From Trinickia symbiotica (lineage in GTDB: Bacteria > Pseudomonadota > Gammaproteobacteria > Burkholderiales > Burkholderiaceae): a stretch of DNA of 64,000 bases. The notes beneath the pieces are model-generated. The model was not told the DNA's origin. It saw only the letters and a program-made list of their open reading frames with translations, and did no database searches. The stretch's first letter is position 1; each line of letters opens with the position of its first letter. The stretch lies in contig NZ_PTIR01000018.1 of NCBI RefSeq assembly GCF_002934455.1, positions 95,772-159,771 on the forward strand, in the 5' to 3' direction. Position numbers and translations under genes: made by a program. This document shows positions 19,007-31,464 of the stretch, in pieces.

Positions 19007-21604
19007 ATGCGGCTCGTCCTGTGCGGGTTCGTGCTCGGTGTCGTGCTATTGCAGCAGCAACCGGCCTTGCCCGGTCCGCTCGGCTGGGGCTTCGGTGCGA
19101 CGCTCTGGGTCGCGGCGATCGCGCTCGCGGCTGTGCTTGCCGCTCGTTGCCGGGCGAACCCGGCGGAACCGGGGAACGGGGCGGGCGCACCCATCGCGCG
19201 AATGGCAGGGGCAATGCGCCTTGGCGCGTGCTTTTTCGCGGCGGTGGTCGCCGGTTTCGGCTACGCGGCGGGCCGCGCAGATCTGCGACTGCGCGACGCG
19301 CTGCCGGCGCAGTGGGAGGGGCGCGATCTCGTGCTGTCGGGCCATGTGCACGGGCTGCCCGTGCGCGACGCGCGGAGCATGCGCTTTCTGTTCTCCGTCG
19401 ACACGGACGAGGTACGCCGCGATAACGGCATCGAGCGCTTTCCGCCTCTCGTTCAGTTGAGCTGGCTTCAGCGCGGCGGCGACCGCATGCCGACGCTGGT
19501 CCCCGGCGAGCGGTGGCGGCTGACGGTCCGCTTGAAGCGGCCGCATGGCCATGCCAATTTCGGCGGACACAATCTCGAAGCGACGCTTTTCGCGCGCGGC
19601 GTACGGGCGACCGGTTACGTTGCCGGCGCGGCGACTGCCCGGCGCCTGCCCGGCAGCGCGGGCGGACTCGCATCGGCGATCGATCGGTGGCGCTTCGCGC
19701 TCGCCGCGCGCATCGGCGAGGCGCTTTCCGCCGCGCCGCATCGTGGCATCGTTCTCGCGCTCGCCATCGGCGCGCAAGAAGCGATCGACTCGGCCGATCG
19801 CGCCGTTCTGCGCCGCACCGGGACGAGCCATCTCGTCGCGATTTCGGGGCTCCACATCGGCTTCGTCGCCGGCCTTGGCGCCGCGCTCGCCGCATGGCTC
19901 TGGCGGCGCTCGTGCTTTTTCGGCGCGAAGCTGGCACGAGACGGCTCGCGTGAATGGCCGCTCATCGTCCCGACACCGATCGTCGCCGCCGTCGCCGGGA
20001 CCTTCTGCGCAGCCGCGTATGCGGCCCTCGCCGGCTTCAACGTGCCCGCCCAGCGCGCGTTGTGGATGCTCATCGTCGTCAGCTTGGCGTTCGTGTTCGG
20101 ACGCAGCGTCGCGCCGTCGCTCGTGCTCGCCTGGGCCGCGGCCCTCGTCGTCATCGTCGATCCGTGGGCCGTGGTGGCGGCGGGCTTCTGGCTGTCGTTC
20201 GGCGCGGTCGCGGCGATCTCGTTGGCGCTGCACGGGCGATTGCGGATACGGTCGCCCCATGGCGACGAGATGGCGGACGACTTGCTCGACCCGTTCACTG
20301 CGACCCCGAGGGCTGCCGACCCGCCGCGCCGCTCACGATGGCACTTCGTGCGACGCGGCATCGCTCGCGCGCGCGAGCAACTTGCCGGTGCGCTTCGCGC
20401 GCAATATGCGGTGACGATCGGGCTCGCGCCGCTGACGGCCTTCTGGTTTTCGCAAATCTCGCTGGCTGGACCGTTCGCCAACGCATTGGCCGTCCCCTGG
20501 GTGAGCGTGCTCGTCACGCCGGTCGTGCTCATCGGCGTTGCATTGCCCGCACCGTTCGATTCGATCGCTTTCGAGCTCGCGCATGCGTTGCTCGAGCCGC
20601 TCATGCGGATTTTGCAGCGACTTTCCGACGAACAATGGGCCGAATGGCGCATGCTCCGTCCGTCTGCCGTGGCGCTCGCGTGCGCGGCCGCGGGTGTGGT
20701 CTGGTGCCTTATGCCGCGCGGCTGGCCCTTGCGCTTCGCAGCGCCGATCGCCTGGCTGCCGCTCGCGTTCCCCCCGCCTGCATCGCCCGAGCCGGGCGAA
20801 TTTCGACTGACCGCGCTCGACGTGGGGCAGGGCTCGGCCATCGTCGTCGAGACGGCGCGCCACGCCCTGCTTTTCGATGCCGGGCCGGGCCCCGAATCGA
20901 CGCACGCCGGCGAACGTATCGTCGCGCCCTATCTACTGGCGAATGGCCTGCCCGAGCTCGATGCGCTGGTGGTCAGTCACGCCGATGCCGACCATGCGGG
21001 CGGCGCCCCGGCCGTGCTCGAAGCGGTACACGTGCGCCAGCTGCTCGGTGGATTGCCGCCCGCGAACACGCTTTGGCGCGCGGCGCGCGCGGCGGGCGCC
21101 GAAACGGTGCGCTGTGCTTCGGGGCAGCGCTGGCGATGGGACGGCGTCGATTTCACCATCTTATGGCCGCGGCCCGGCCCGCTGCCGGTGACATCGAACG
21201 CGGGCTCCTGCGTCCTCAAGGTGGAGGCGGACGGCTTTGCCGCGCTGTTGACGGGCGACATCGATGCGGCAGTCGAAGGTGCGCTGCAACGTGAGGCGAC
21301 CGCTGTATCCGGCGTGTCCGACGCGCTCGCAGCCGATGTCCTCCTCGTTGCGCATCACGGCAGCAAGACGTCGTCGACCGAGTCTTTCCTCGACTCGGTG
21401 CGTCCGCGCATCGCGGTATTTCAGGTAGGCTATCGCAACCGCTTCGGTCACCCTCATCCAGGCGTCTGGTCGCGCTTCGTCGCGCGCGGCGTCGAGCTGA
21501 CACGGACGGATCGCGACGGTGCGGCGCGCATCGCGCTCCGCAACGGCGTATTGACGCTCGAGCGCTATCGCGACACGCATCGCCGCTATTGGATGGATCG
21601 GTGA
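19007..21604 (+). CDS. comEC: DNA internalisation channel protein ComEC/Rec2
   Basis: Inner-membrane channel that takes single-stranded DNA into the cytoplasm during natural transformation. It has 865 residues. An N-terminal membrane anchor and OB-like DUF4131 region are followed by the polytopic competence domain (about residues 240-560, with HLVAISGLHIGFVAGLG). The C-terminus is a metallo-beta-lactamase-like domain (about 600-865), with LDVGQGSAIVVE, SHADADHAGG and VAHHGSKTSSTES. A cytosolic insertion around residue 430 (many acidic and Arg residues) is a lineage feature. No pilus or competence-pilin genes are in the window. It overlaps the next gene's earliest possible start only. Confidence 0.93.
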   Translation: MRLVLCGFVLGVVLLQQQPALPGPLGWGFGATLWVAAIALAAVLAARCRANPAEPGNGAGAPIARMAGAMRLGACFFAAVVAGFGYAAGRADLRLRDALPAQWEGRDLVLSGHVHGLPVRDARSMRFLFSVDTDEVRRDNGIERFPPLVQLSWLQRGGDRMPTLVPGERWRLTVRLKRPHGHANFGGHNLEATLFARGVRATGYVAGAATARRLPGSAGGLASAIDRWRFALAARIGEALSAAPHRGIVLALAIGAQEAIDSADRAVLRRTGTSHLVAISGLHIGFVAGLGAALAAWLWRRSCFFGAKLARDGSREWPLIVPTPIVAAVAGTFCAAAYAALAGFNVPAQRALWMLIVVSLAFVFGRSVAPSLVLAWAAALVVIVDPWAVVAAGFWLSFGAVAAISLALHGRLRIRSPHGDEMADDLLDPFTATPRAADPPRRSRWHFVRRGIARAREQLAGALRAQYAVTIGLAPLTAFWFSQISLAGPFANALAVPWVSVLVTPVVLIGVALPAPFDSIAFELAHALLEPLMRILQRLSDEQWAEWRMLRPSAVALACAAAGVVWCLMPRGWPLRFAAPIAWLPLAFPPPASPEPGEFRLTALDVGQGSAIVVETARHALLFDAGPGPESTHAGERIVAPYLLANGLPELDALVVSHADADHAGGAPAVLEAVHVRQLLGGLPPANTLWRAARAAGAETVRCASGQRWRWDGVDFTILWPRPGPLPVTSNAGSCVLKVEADGFAALLTGDIDAAVEGALQREATAVSGVSDALAADVLLVAHHGSKTSSTESFLDSVRPRIAVFQVGYRNRFGHPHPGVWSRFVARGVELTRTDRDGAARIALRNGVLTLERYRDTHRRYWMDR

Positions 21605-21666
21605 GCCGCGTGTCGAGCGCCGGGCCGCGGGGCTGGTGGGGCTTTCAAACGAGGAGGCAGCGAAGC

Positions 21667-22476
21667 TTGAAGGAGATCATTCACTTTTCGCACGCGAACG
21701 GATTTCCGGCATCGACTTACCGGACGATGTTCGCCGAGCTCTCCGACGATTACGAGCTCCGGTACATCGAACGCATCGGCCACGATGCGCGCTACCCGGT
21801 GACGAGCGACTGGCCGCATCTCGTCGAAGAACTGCTCGACGACATCGGCGCTCGCTACGAGGAGCCGGTCTGGCTCGTCGGCCACTCGCTCGGCGGCTAC
21901 CTGTCGCTGATGGCGGCGCTCAAGCGCCCGCATTGGGTGCGCGGCGTCGTGATGCTGGACTCGCCCGTGGTCGCGGGTTGGCGCGCGGGCGTGCTCCGTG
22001 TGTCGCAATGGACGGGGCTCGACGAGCGGCTCTCGCCGGCCGCCGCGACGCGCACGCGCCGCACGCATTGGCCGAGCCGCGAGGAAGCGTGGCGGCATTT
22101 TCACGCGAAGCCCGCGTTCGCGCGCTGGGACGAGCGCGTGTTGTCCGACTACATCGATTTCGGCATACCGCAGACGGCGCCCGACGGCACGCGCACGCTC
22201 GCCTTCGACCGCCAGATCGAATACCTGATCTATCGGACGCTGCCGCGCACGCTCGGCGCGCGGCTCGCGCATGGCGCGCCCGTTCCGGTAGGCTTCGTGG
22301 CCGGGACGCACTCGAAAGAAATTCGCCAGGTCGGGCTCGAGGCCACGAAGCGGGCAACGGGCGGCAGCATCGAATGGCTCGAGGGCAGCCATCTCTTTCC
22401 GATGGAAAAGCCGATCGAGACGGCGCGTGCCGTGCAGCGGATGCTTCGCGTGCTGAGCGCGGAATTGGTCGCATGA
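21667..22476 (+). CDS. Alpha/beta hydrolase
   Basis: Serine hydrolase of the alpha/beta fold with unknown substrate. The nucleophile elbow is GHSLGGY (about residue 78). Family-typical FSHANGFPASTYR opens the protein and HLFPMEKP near the end supplies the catalytic His region. The preferred start is TTG at 21667, because AGGAGG lies about 11 bases upstream and homologues begin with KEIIHFSHANG; this gives 269 residues. An upstream ATG at 21589 would overlap comEC and encode unlikely sequence. Close relatives are annotated as esterases or haloperoxidases, but nothing here specifies the reaction. Confidence 0.82.
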   Translation: MKEIIHFSHANGFPASTYRTMFAELSDDYELRYIERIGHDARYPVTSDWPHLVEELLDDIGARYEEPVWLVGHSLGGYLSLMAALKRPHWVRGVVMLDSPVVAGWRAGVLRVSQWTGLDERLSPAAATRTRRTHWPSREEAWRHFHAKPAFARWDERVLSDYIDFGIPQTAPDGTRTLAFDRQIEYLIYRTLPRTLGARLAHGAPVPVGFVAGTHSKEIRQVGLEATKRATGGSIEWLEGSHLFPMEKPIETARAVQRMLRVLSAELVA

Positions 22477-22576
22477 GCGGCCGCCGGCGGTAGCGGGCGA
22501 GGTGTCGTCGCGCTCGTCGGAAGCCTCCATCGGGATGACTCGCAAGAGCCTTCGAAAGGCTGTGCCGGCGCTTTCG

Positions 22577-25153
<2,577 letters not shown>

Positions 25154-25263
25154 TGCTCGCGCTTTTCATCGAAACAACCGCATACGAACAAGACGACGCA
25201 GACCAAGCGACCCAACGAGAACAACCAAGAGCGAGCGCAGCTCCACGTCATAAGCGGAATTGA

Positions 25264-26567
<1,304 letters not shown>

Positions 26568-26568
<1 letters not shown>

Positions 26569-26588
26569 CGAGCTGACTCGTTTTTTTT
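26568..26588 (+). terminator. Probable eno terminator
   Basis: ACGAG (26568-26572), a four-base loop and CTCGT (26577-26581) are followed by a run of T. The stem is only five base pairs and overlaps the eno stop codon, so it may be leaky and allow read-through into ftsB. Confidence 0.5.
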
Positions 26589-26628
26589 ATCGGTCTTTCC
26601 GCCCGCCGCCGCGCGACTCGTTCCCCAA

Positions 26629-26731
26629 GGGGATTACCTTCGGGGCATCCCCACAGGGGACTACCTTCGGGGCATCCCCACAGGGGACTACCTTCGGGGC
26701 GTCCCCACAGGGGATTACCTTCGGGGCATCC
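26629..26731. repeat. Tandem array of a 27-bp palindromic repeat
   Basis: Almost four head-to-tail copies (26629-26655, 26656-26682, 26683-26709, 26710-26731 partial). Each begins GGGGAYTACCTTCGGGG and ends with CCCCACA, differing at one or two positions. CCCC-ACA-GGGG at each junction is a hairpin. It lies between eno and ftsB, with no unique spacers, so it is not CRISPR. The linker ACTACCTTCGG recurs with one change in the other two repeat clusters of this window. Confidence 0.88.
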
Positions 26732-26763
26732 GCGGCGGCGTTGACTATACGGCGCCTTTTCGC

Positions 26764-27210
26764 ATGCGGCTCGTCACTGTCGTTCTTGTCGTCCTGCTCG
26801 TGCTGATTCAGTTTCCGCTTTGGTGGGGGCACGGTGGCTGGCTGCGCGTGCATGAATTACGCGAGGCGCTCGACGCGCAAGCAAAGAAAAACGCCGACGA
26901 GAAGCTGCGCAATCAGCGGATCGAAGGCGAGGTCCAAGACCTGCAAGCCGGCACGGCAGCTGTCGAAGAGCGCGCTCGCTATGAAATGGGGATGGTCAAG
27001 GACGGCGAGGTATTCGTTCAGTTCGTCTCGCCGAATTCGGCGGCGAGCACGGTTGCCGCGGCGTCCGTGAGCGCCGAAACGTCCACGCGCGGGCAAGTGT
27101 CGGCGGCGCCCGTCGCCGTCGTGCCGAATCCCGTCTCTCGCGTCAAGCCGGCTCACGGGAAGGCCGAGAAAGGCGCCAAGAAGCAGGCGGGCGAGAAACC
27201 GAAGCGTTAG
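26764..27210 (+). CDS. ftsB: Cell division protein FtsB
   Basis: Bitopic inner-membrane protein of the FtsQLB divisome subcomplex. It has 148 residues: membrane segment about residues 3-20 ([19 protein letters not shown]), then a periplasmic coiled coil (about 29-65, with [17 protein letters not shown]), and the conserved [21 protein letters not shown] low-complexity Ala/Ser/Lys-rich tail of about 55 residues makes it longer than E. coli FtsB (103). It is downstream of eno, separated by the 27-bp repeat array. Confidence 0.9.
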   Translation: MRLVTVVLVVLLVLIQFPLWWGHGGWLRVHELREALDAQAKKNADEKLRNQRIEGEVQDLQAGTAAVEERARYEMGMVKDGEVFVQFVSPNSAASTVAAASVSAETSTRGQVSAAPVAVVPNPVSRVKPAHGKAEKGAKKQAGEKPKR

Positions 27211-27266
27211 CCAGGGCGCTCAAGAGGGCGAACAAGCCCAAGCTCGAGCGTCAGTGGACGCCGGCG

Positions 27267-27397
27267 AGTCCCTGAAGGGACTTCCTCCGGTCGTCCCTAA
27301 AGGGACTTCCTCCGGGGGCCCCAAAGGGTGCCCCCTCCGGTCGTCCCTAAAGGGACTTCCTCCGGGGCCCCCAAAGGGTGCCCCCTCCGGTCGTCCT
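27267..27397. repeat. Cluster of palindromic repeats between convergent genes
   Basis: Three hairpins of type GTCCCTRAAGGGAC alternate with two of type GGGGGCCCCAAAGGGTGCCCCC (given here in two parts: GGGGGCCCC, AAA, GGGTGCCCCC), each followed by the linker CTTCCTCCGG or CTCCGGTC. The cluster fills the gap between ftsB and the convergent lipoprotein gene and reaches its stop codon. It could act as a bidirectional transcription barrier or be a mobile REP-like family. Confidence 0.85.
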
Positions 27398-27783
27398 TAC
27401 CACCACCAGCCCGGATAATAGCCGGGGCTGTAGTATCCCGCCCCCCATCCGCCGTAATAGCCGCCATACCCGCCGTAGACGACCGGTGGCGCGTAATAGG
27501 GCGCGTAGTAGCGTGCCCATGCGTCGGCCGCCATCGCTTCGTTTTGCTCCGAGAGGACTTGCTTGTCGATTTCGTCGTAACGCTTTTTTTCCGCGTCGGT
27601 AAGCGGACGCGCGGACGGCGACGCGCCGCCTTGATCGGGCGGGAGCCGGCTCAAAACCTGTCCGGACGGCGGGGCGACGACGCAGCCGGCGAGCGCCGCG
27701 GAGACGACCAGCGCGCCGATGATAGCAACGGCTAACGGGCCGCGCGGCGAGAATGGGGCGCGTGCCGGTTTCGACGGGTTCAT
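27397..27783 (-). CDS. Small lipoprotein with Gly/Tyr-rich tail
   Basis: A 128-residue predicted lipoprotein of unknown function. A long basic N-region and hydrophobic stretch (about residues 17-32) end in the lipobox SAALAGC, with Cys33 as lipidation site. Residues 55-85 are charged and possibly helical (TDAEKKRYDEIDKQVLSEQN). The last 40 residues are almost only Tyr, Gly, Pro and Trp (VYGGYGGYYGGWGAGYY...), ending PGWWW. It probably sits in the outer membrane. It is 36 bases downstream of hslO on the same strand. Confidence 0.75.
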   Translation of the reverse strand: MNPSKPARAPFSPRGPLAVAIIGALVVSAALAGCVVAPPSGQVLSRLPPDQGGASPSARPLTDAEKKRYDEIDKQVLSEQNEAMAADAWARYYAPYYAPPVVYGGYGGYYGGWGAGYYSPGYYPGWWW

Positions 27784-27819
27784 GCTGAGCCTCCCTAAGA
27801 AGCAGCGCGACGGCGCCGC

Positions 27820-28794
27820 TCAGTGGCGCTGGGTCGTGGCGGGCGTGACACCTGTCGATACGCCGCCTGCCGCGAACAACTGGGCTACATCGACGGGGTC
27901 GAACTCGTATCGCTGATTGCAGTACTCGCAGTGGATCTCGACGTGCCCTTGCTCGTCGAGCACACTTTCGACTTCGCCCCGTCCAAGCATCTTCAGCATC
28001 GAGCCGACTTTCTCTCGCGAGCAACTGCACTCGAAATGGGCGGCGACGGGCGCGAAGTGCTGAACGTTCTCTTGCCAGAAGAGCCGCTTGAAGAGCGTCT
28101 GCGGTTCTTCTTTGAGCAGTTCGTCTTGCGAAAGCGTCCCACCGAGCACGCAGACCCGCTCCCACGTGTCGGCATCGTGTTCGCCCGCGTGCGGCACGAT
28201 TCCACCGTCGCCGGGGAGCTTCTGTAACAGCATGCCGACGGCCCGCTCGTCGTTGGAGGCAAGCCAGAGTCGCGTATCGAGCTGCTCCGAGTGATGCATG
28301 TAGTGTTCTAGCACCTGGGCGATCGATTGCAGCGGCCCGTCGCTGCCGTTGAGCGGCACGATGCCCTGATAGGCTTGCTGACCGGGGCGCTTTTCGCGCG
28401 GATCGAGCGTGATGACGCACCGGCCATGACCGCTTGCGTTGAGCAGCTCGGCAAAGGGGGGAGGCTCCGCGGCGATTCCCTCGATTGCGAGGTCGTCGGA
28501 AAACTTCGCCGTGGCCCGCATGGCCAGCGCCGAGCTGCATTGGACCACGAGCATCTTGATGGGGCCGTCGCCGAAAATCTGCATGATGAGCGTGCCGTCG
28601 AACTTCAGGTTCGCCGACAGTAGCGCGCAAGCCGCCATCATTTCCCCGAGAATGTCCCGTACCGGCGCCGGATAGCGGCGGCGTGTCAGCACGTCGCGCC
28701 ACGTATTGCGCAGCGATACGATTTCGCCGCGCACGGGCGCGGTGCTGAACATGAACTTCTGCAACTGATCTTCCACGGCTTTTCCTCGAAACAT
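27820..28794 (-). CDS. hslO: Redox-regulated chaperone Hsp33
   Basis: Cytoplasmic holdase activated by oxidation, protecting proteins from hypochlorous acid and peroxide-plus-heat stress. The ATG at 28794 (MFRGKAVEDQLQKFMF) gives 324 residues; longer in-frame starts encode unrelated sequence. The N-terminal fold is family-typical, and the zinc redox switch is present: CSC (HFECSCSREKVG, about residues 255-260) and CEYC (HCEYCNQRYEF, about 290). It is transcribed with the downstream lipoprotein gene and follows the gamma-carbonic anhydrase gene by 52 bases. Confidence 0.94.
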   Translation of the reverse strand: MFRGKAVEDQLQKFMFSTAPVRGEIVSLRNTWRDVLTRRRYPAPVRDILGEMMAACALLSANLKFDGTLIMQIFGDGPIKMLVVQCSSALAMRATAKFSDDLAIEGIAAEPPPFAELLNASGHGRCVITLDPREKRPGQQAYQGIVPLNGSDGPLQSIAQVLEHYMHHSEQLDTRLWLASNDERAVGMLLQKLPGDGGIVPHAGEHDADTWERVCVLGGTLSQDELLKEEPQTLFKRLFWQENVQHFAPVAAHFECSCSREKVGSMLKMLGRGEVESVLDEQGHVEIHCEYCNQRYEFDPVDVAQLFAAGGVSTGVTPATTQRH

Positions 28795-28846
28795 CGATAC
28801 TGGGCTCTCCGGCCGCCTGAGCGGGCGGCCGTTGGCGCGGCGCGGC

Positions 28847-29371
28847 TCAGCCGATACGCACGAGCTGCTCCTTGAAGAGCGCGCGGCGTTGCACATACCC
28901 CGCGGCGTTGCTTTCGAGTCGCGCGACTTCTTCGTCCGTCAACTGGCGCACGACCTTCGCGGGCGCGCCGAGGATCAGCGACCGATCCGGAAATACCTTG
29001 CCCTCGGTCACGACGGCACCGGCGCCGACCAGACAGTTGCGGCCGATCACCGCTCCATTCAAGACGATGGCCTGAATTCCGATGAGCGCGCCGTCGCGGA
29101 TCGTGCAGCCGTGGAGCATCGCCTGGTGGCCGACGGTGACGTTGGTCTCGATAACGAGTGGATAGCCGGGATCCGTATGGAGCACCGCGCCTTCCTGGAT
29201 ATTGCTGCCGGCACCGACTGCGATCGGCTCGTTATCCCCGCGGATCGCAGCGCCGAACCAGACGCTCGCGTTCTCGTCGAGCGTCACTTGACCGATAATG
29301 GTTGCCGTGTCGGCAACGAAAACGCTCTCGTGAATCGTCGGGGCGTGTTCGCCCAGCTTGTACATCGCCAC
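28847..29371 (-). CDS. Gamma-carbonic-anhydrase-family protein
   Basis: Left-handed beta-helix protein of 174 residues, like YrdA/PaaY. Hexapeptide repeats run through residues 20-130. The three zinc-binding histidines are visible: one in VLHTDPGYP and two in VGHQAMLHGCTI. The proton-shuttle Glu of archaeal Cam is not evident, so CO2 hydration is uncertain. Members are also annotated as phenylacetate-linked or general acyltransferase-like proteins. It heads the hslO transcript. Confidence 0.88.
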   Translation of the reverse strand: MAMYKLGEHAPTIHESVFVADTATIIGQVTLDENASVWFGAAIRGDNEPIAVGAGSNIQEGAVLHTDPGYPLVIETNVTVGHQAMLHGCTIRDGALIGIQAIVLNGAVIGRNCLVGAGAVVTEGKVFPDRSLILGAPAKVVRQLTDEEVARLESNAAGYVQRRALFKEQLVRIG

Positions 29372-29471
29372 AGTTCAATTCTCCTGTCGGGCCGGCGCCG
29401 CGCGGCACATCGTCTGGCCGATCGGCAGTGCGCGTCGGGCAGCGACGCGGGTGTCGAACCATCTATTGTAA

Positions 29472-30368
29472 ATGGGTAACTGGCCTTCTTCGACTTCTGT
29501 CGCCGTTTCGTCCGACCTTCGCGACGCCCGGACCGGTCGCGGCGAGTCGCTGCGCCGTTTGTCGCTCGCGGCGCTCCTGGCCCGCGACCCCGCCGCGAAA
29601 GCCGCCTCGGTGCAGTCGTTGCGGGCGCGCTGGTTGGCGGGCGAACTCGTCTGTCTGCCGCAAGAGCGGATCGAGGAGCCGGACGGCCTGCCCGGGCGCC
29701 CCGAGCGCCCGACGCTCGTTGCGCCGCGGCTTTTGCGGCACCGCGGCATGCAGTCGCGCGAGGGGCGCGCCGCGCTGCTTCATGCGCTGGCGCACATCGA
29801 ATTCAACGCGATCAATCTCGCGCTCGACGCCGTCTGGCGGTTTCCCGACATGCCCGAACCGTTCTATGGCGACTGGTTGCGTGTTGCTGCCGAAGAGGCC
29901 CATCACTTCACGCTGCTTGCGGCGCGGCTTGCGGAGTTCGGCCACGCTTACGGCGATCTGCCTGCGCACGACGGGCTTTGGGAGATGTGCGAGCGCACGC
30001 GCGGCGACGTGCTCGCGCGCATGGCCCTCGTGCCGCGCACGCTCGAGGCGCGCGGTCTCGACGCATCGCCGCCGATTCGCGCGCGGCTCGTCCAGGCGGG
30101 AGATCTCGACTCGACCGCGATCCTCGACGTGATATTGCGCGACGAGGTCGGCCACGTGCGGATCGGCAATCGCTGGTTCCGCTATCTCTGCGAGACGCGC
30201 TCGCTCGACCCGCACCCGACCTATCTGCGCCTCGCCGACCAATACCATGCGCCGCGCTTGCGCGGCCCGTTCAACTTCGAGGCGCGCCGCGACGCCGGCT
30301 TCGACGAGGCCGAGCTCGCCGCCTTGGCCGCGCAGGCGGATCCGGACGACGGAACGGGCGCGACCTAA
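29472..30368 (+). CDS. DUF455 ferritin-like protein
   Basis: A 298-residue protein of the DUF455/COG2833 ferritin-like family. Helices carry probable di-metal ligands: HALAHIEFNAINLALDAVW (about residues 105-123), AAEEAHHFTLL (about 140-150) and the DEVGHVRIGN helix (about 222-231). The family has no established reaction; oxygen- or iron-linked chemistry is an inference from the fold. It is divergent from the carbonic-anhydrase gene and followed by an unrelated hydrolase gene. Confidence 0.85.
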   Translation: MGNWPSSTSVAVSSDLRDARTGRGESLRRLSLAALLARDPAAKAASVQSLRARWLAGELVCLPQERIEEPDGLPGRPERPTLVAPRLLRHRGMQSREGRAALLHALAHIEFNAINLALDAVWRFPDMPEPFYGDWLRVAAEEAHHFTLLAARLAEFGHAYGDLPAHDGLWEMCERTRGDVLARMALVPRTLEARGLDASPPIRARLVQAGDLDSTAILDVILRDEVGHVRIGNRWFRYLCETRSLDPHPTYLRLADQYHAPRLRGPFNFEARRDAGFDEAELAALAAQADPDDGTGAT

Positions 30369-30429
30369 CCGGTCTCCGAATCGCCGCGTGACTCGAGCGC
30401 TTCCTCGAGCAACGTCATTGGGGCACCGA

Positions 30430-30435
30430 TATAAT
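30430..30435 (+). promoter_or_regulatory. -10 element upstream of the hydrolase gene
   Basis: TATAAT lies 34 bases before the hydrolase ATG at 30469. No strong -35 is seen at the usual spacing. Confidence 0.4.
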
Positions 30436-30468
30436 CGAACGATCATTCTTTTTTCGGGCGCTTCTCCC

Positions 30469-31353
30469 ATGAACCTCTCCCAATCGGATTTCGTCAACGT
30501 TCGCGGCGTCAGACTCCATGTGCGGCGCTGGGGCGATCGCGGCGCCCCCGCGTTATTCATGCTGCATGGCTGGATGGACGTGGCGGCGTCTTTTCAGTTC
30601 GTCGCGGATGCGCTCGCCGGCGACTGGCAGGTGATCGCGCCCGACGCGCGTGGGTTCGGGCTGTCGGATTGGCCCGTGGCGGCGCGCGGCGGCGGGCATT
30701 ACTGGTTCCATGAATACCTGGCCGATCTGGAAGCGCTGCTCGATCACTACGCGCCGACGGGGCAGGTGAACCTGGTCGGCCACAGCATGGGCGCGAACGT
30801 CGTTTGCCTTTATGCGGGCGTACGCCCGGAGCGCGTGCGCCGCGTCGTCGATCTGGAGGGCTTCGGCCTTGCGCCGGCGCGAGCGGCGGGTGCGCCGCGG
30901 CGCATTGCCGCATGGCTCGACGACCTGCGCGCGCCGCCGTCGCTCAAGACCTACGGCACGCTCGACGACGTGGCGGCGCGGCTCATCAAGACCAATCCGC
31001 GCCTCGCGCCCGAACGCGCGTTTTTTCTGGCGCAGCACTGGTCGCGGCGCGGCGAGGACGGCCGCTACATGCTGCTGGGGGATCCGGCGCACAAGCTGCA
31101 CGGCCCGCTCCTTTATCGGCTCGACGAAGTGATGGCGATATGGGCCAACGTCAGCGCGAAGGTGCTGCACGTCGAGGCGGTTGCCTCGCCGACCCTCGCG
31201 AGGCTGGCGGGCGCGATTCCGCTCGCCGAATTCAAAGCTCGCTTTCAGGCGTTCCGCGATTGGCGCGAAAAGCTGATCGAGGACACGGGCCACATGCTTC
31301 ATCACGATCAGCCGGAGCGGATCGCGGCGCTGATCGAGGCGTTTTGCGCTTGA
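30469..31353 (+). CDS. Alpha/beta hydrolase
   Basis: A 294-residue alpha/beta hydrolase starting MNLSQSDFVNVRGVRLHVRR. The oxyanion-hole HGWMD motif is near residue 36, APDARGFGLSDWP near 65, the nucleophile elbow GHSMGANVV (about 105) and a terminal GHMLHHDQPE with the catalytic His. Substrate is unknown; sequence resembles epoxide hydrolase/dehalogenase-like esterases. A TATAAT lies 34 bases upstream. Confidence 0.85.
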   Translation: MNLSQSDFVNVRGVRLHVRRWGDRGAPALFMLHGWMDVAASFQFVADALAGDWQVIAPDARGFGLSDWPVAARGGGHYWFHEYLADLEALLDHYAPTGQVNLVGHSMGANVVCLYAGVRPERVRRVVDLEGFGLAPARAAGAPRRIAAWLDDLRAPPSLKTYGTLDDVAARLIKTNPRLAPERAFFLAQHWSRRGEDGRYMLLGDPAHKLHGPLLYRLDEVMAIWANVSAKVLHVEAVASPTLARLAGAIPLAEFKARFQAFRDWREKLIEDTGHMLHHDQPERIAALIEAFCA

Positions 31354-31426
31354 TCGAACGCCTGCGAAAACGCGTCGGCGCGGGGTGCCGGACTTCGCGG
31401 CGTTCAAGTTGCGCGCCGCATTGCAG

Positions 31427-31432
31427 TAAAAT
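31427..31432 (+). promoter_or_regulatory. Possible promoter for the PHP-domain gene
   Basis: TAAAAT (31427-31432), with TTCAAG 18 bases upstream (31403-31408), forms a weak sigma-70-like promoter 33 bases before the ATG. Confidence 0.35.
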
Positions 31433-31464
31433 GAGAAGACGGTTTTTGGGCCCCATCGAACCAC

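Noticed and set aside
26629..26731. Possible CRISPR array
   Set aside because: Units abut directly with no unique spacers, and no cas genes are present.
26587..26853. Minus-strand peptide with repeated GDAPKVVPC units
   Set aside because: The repeats come from the 27-bp DNA array (27 = 9 codons); no ribosome-binding site or family match supports translation.
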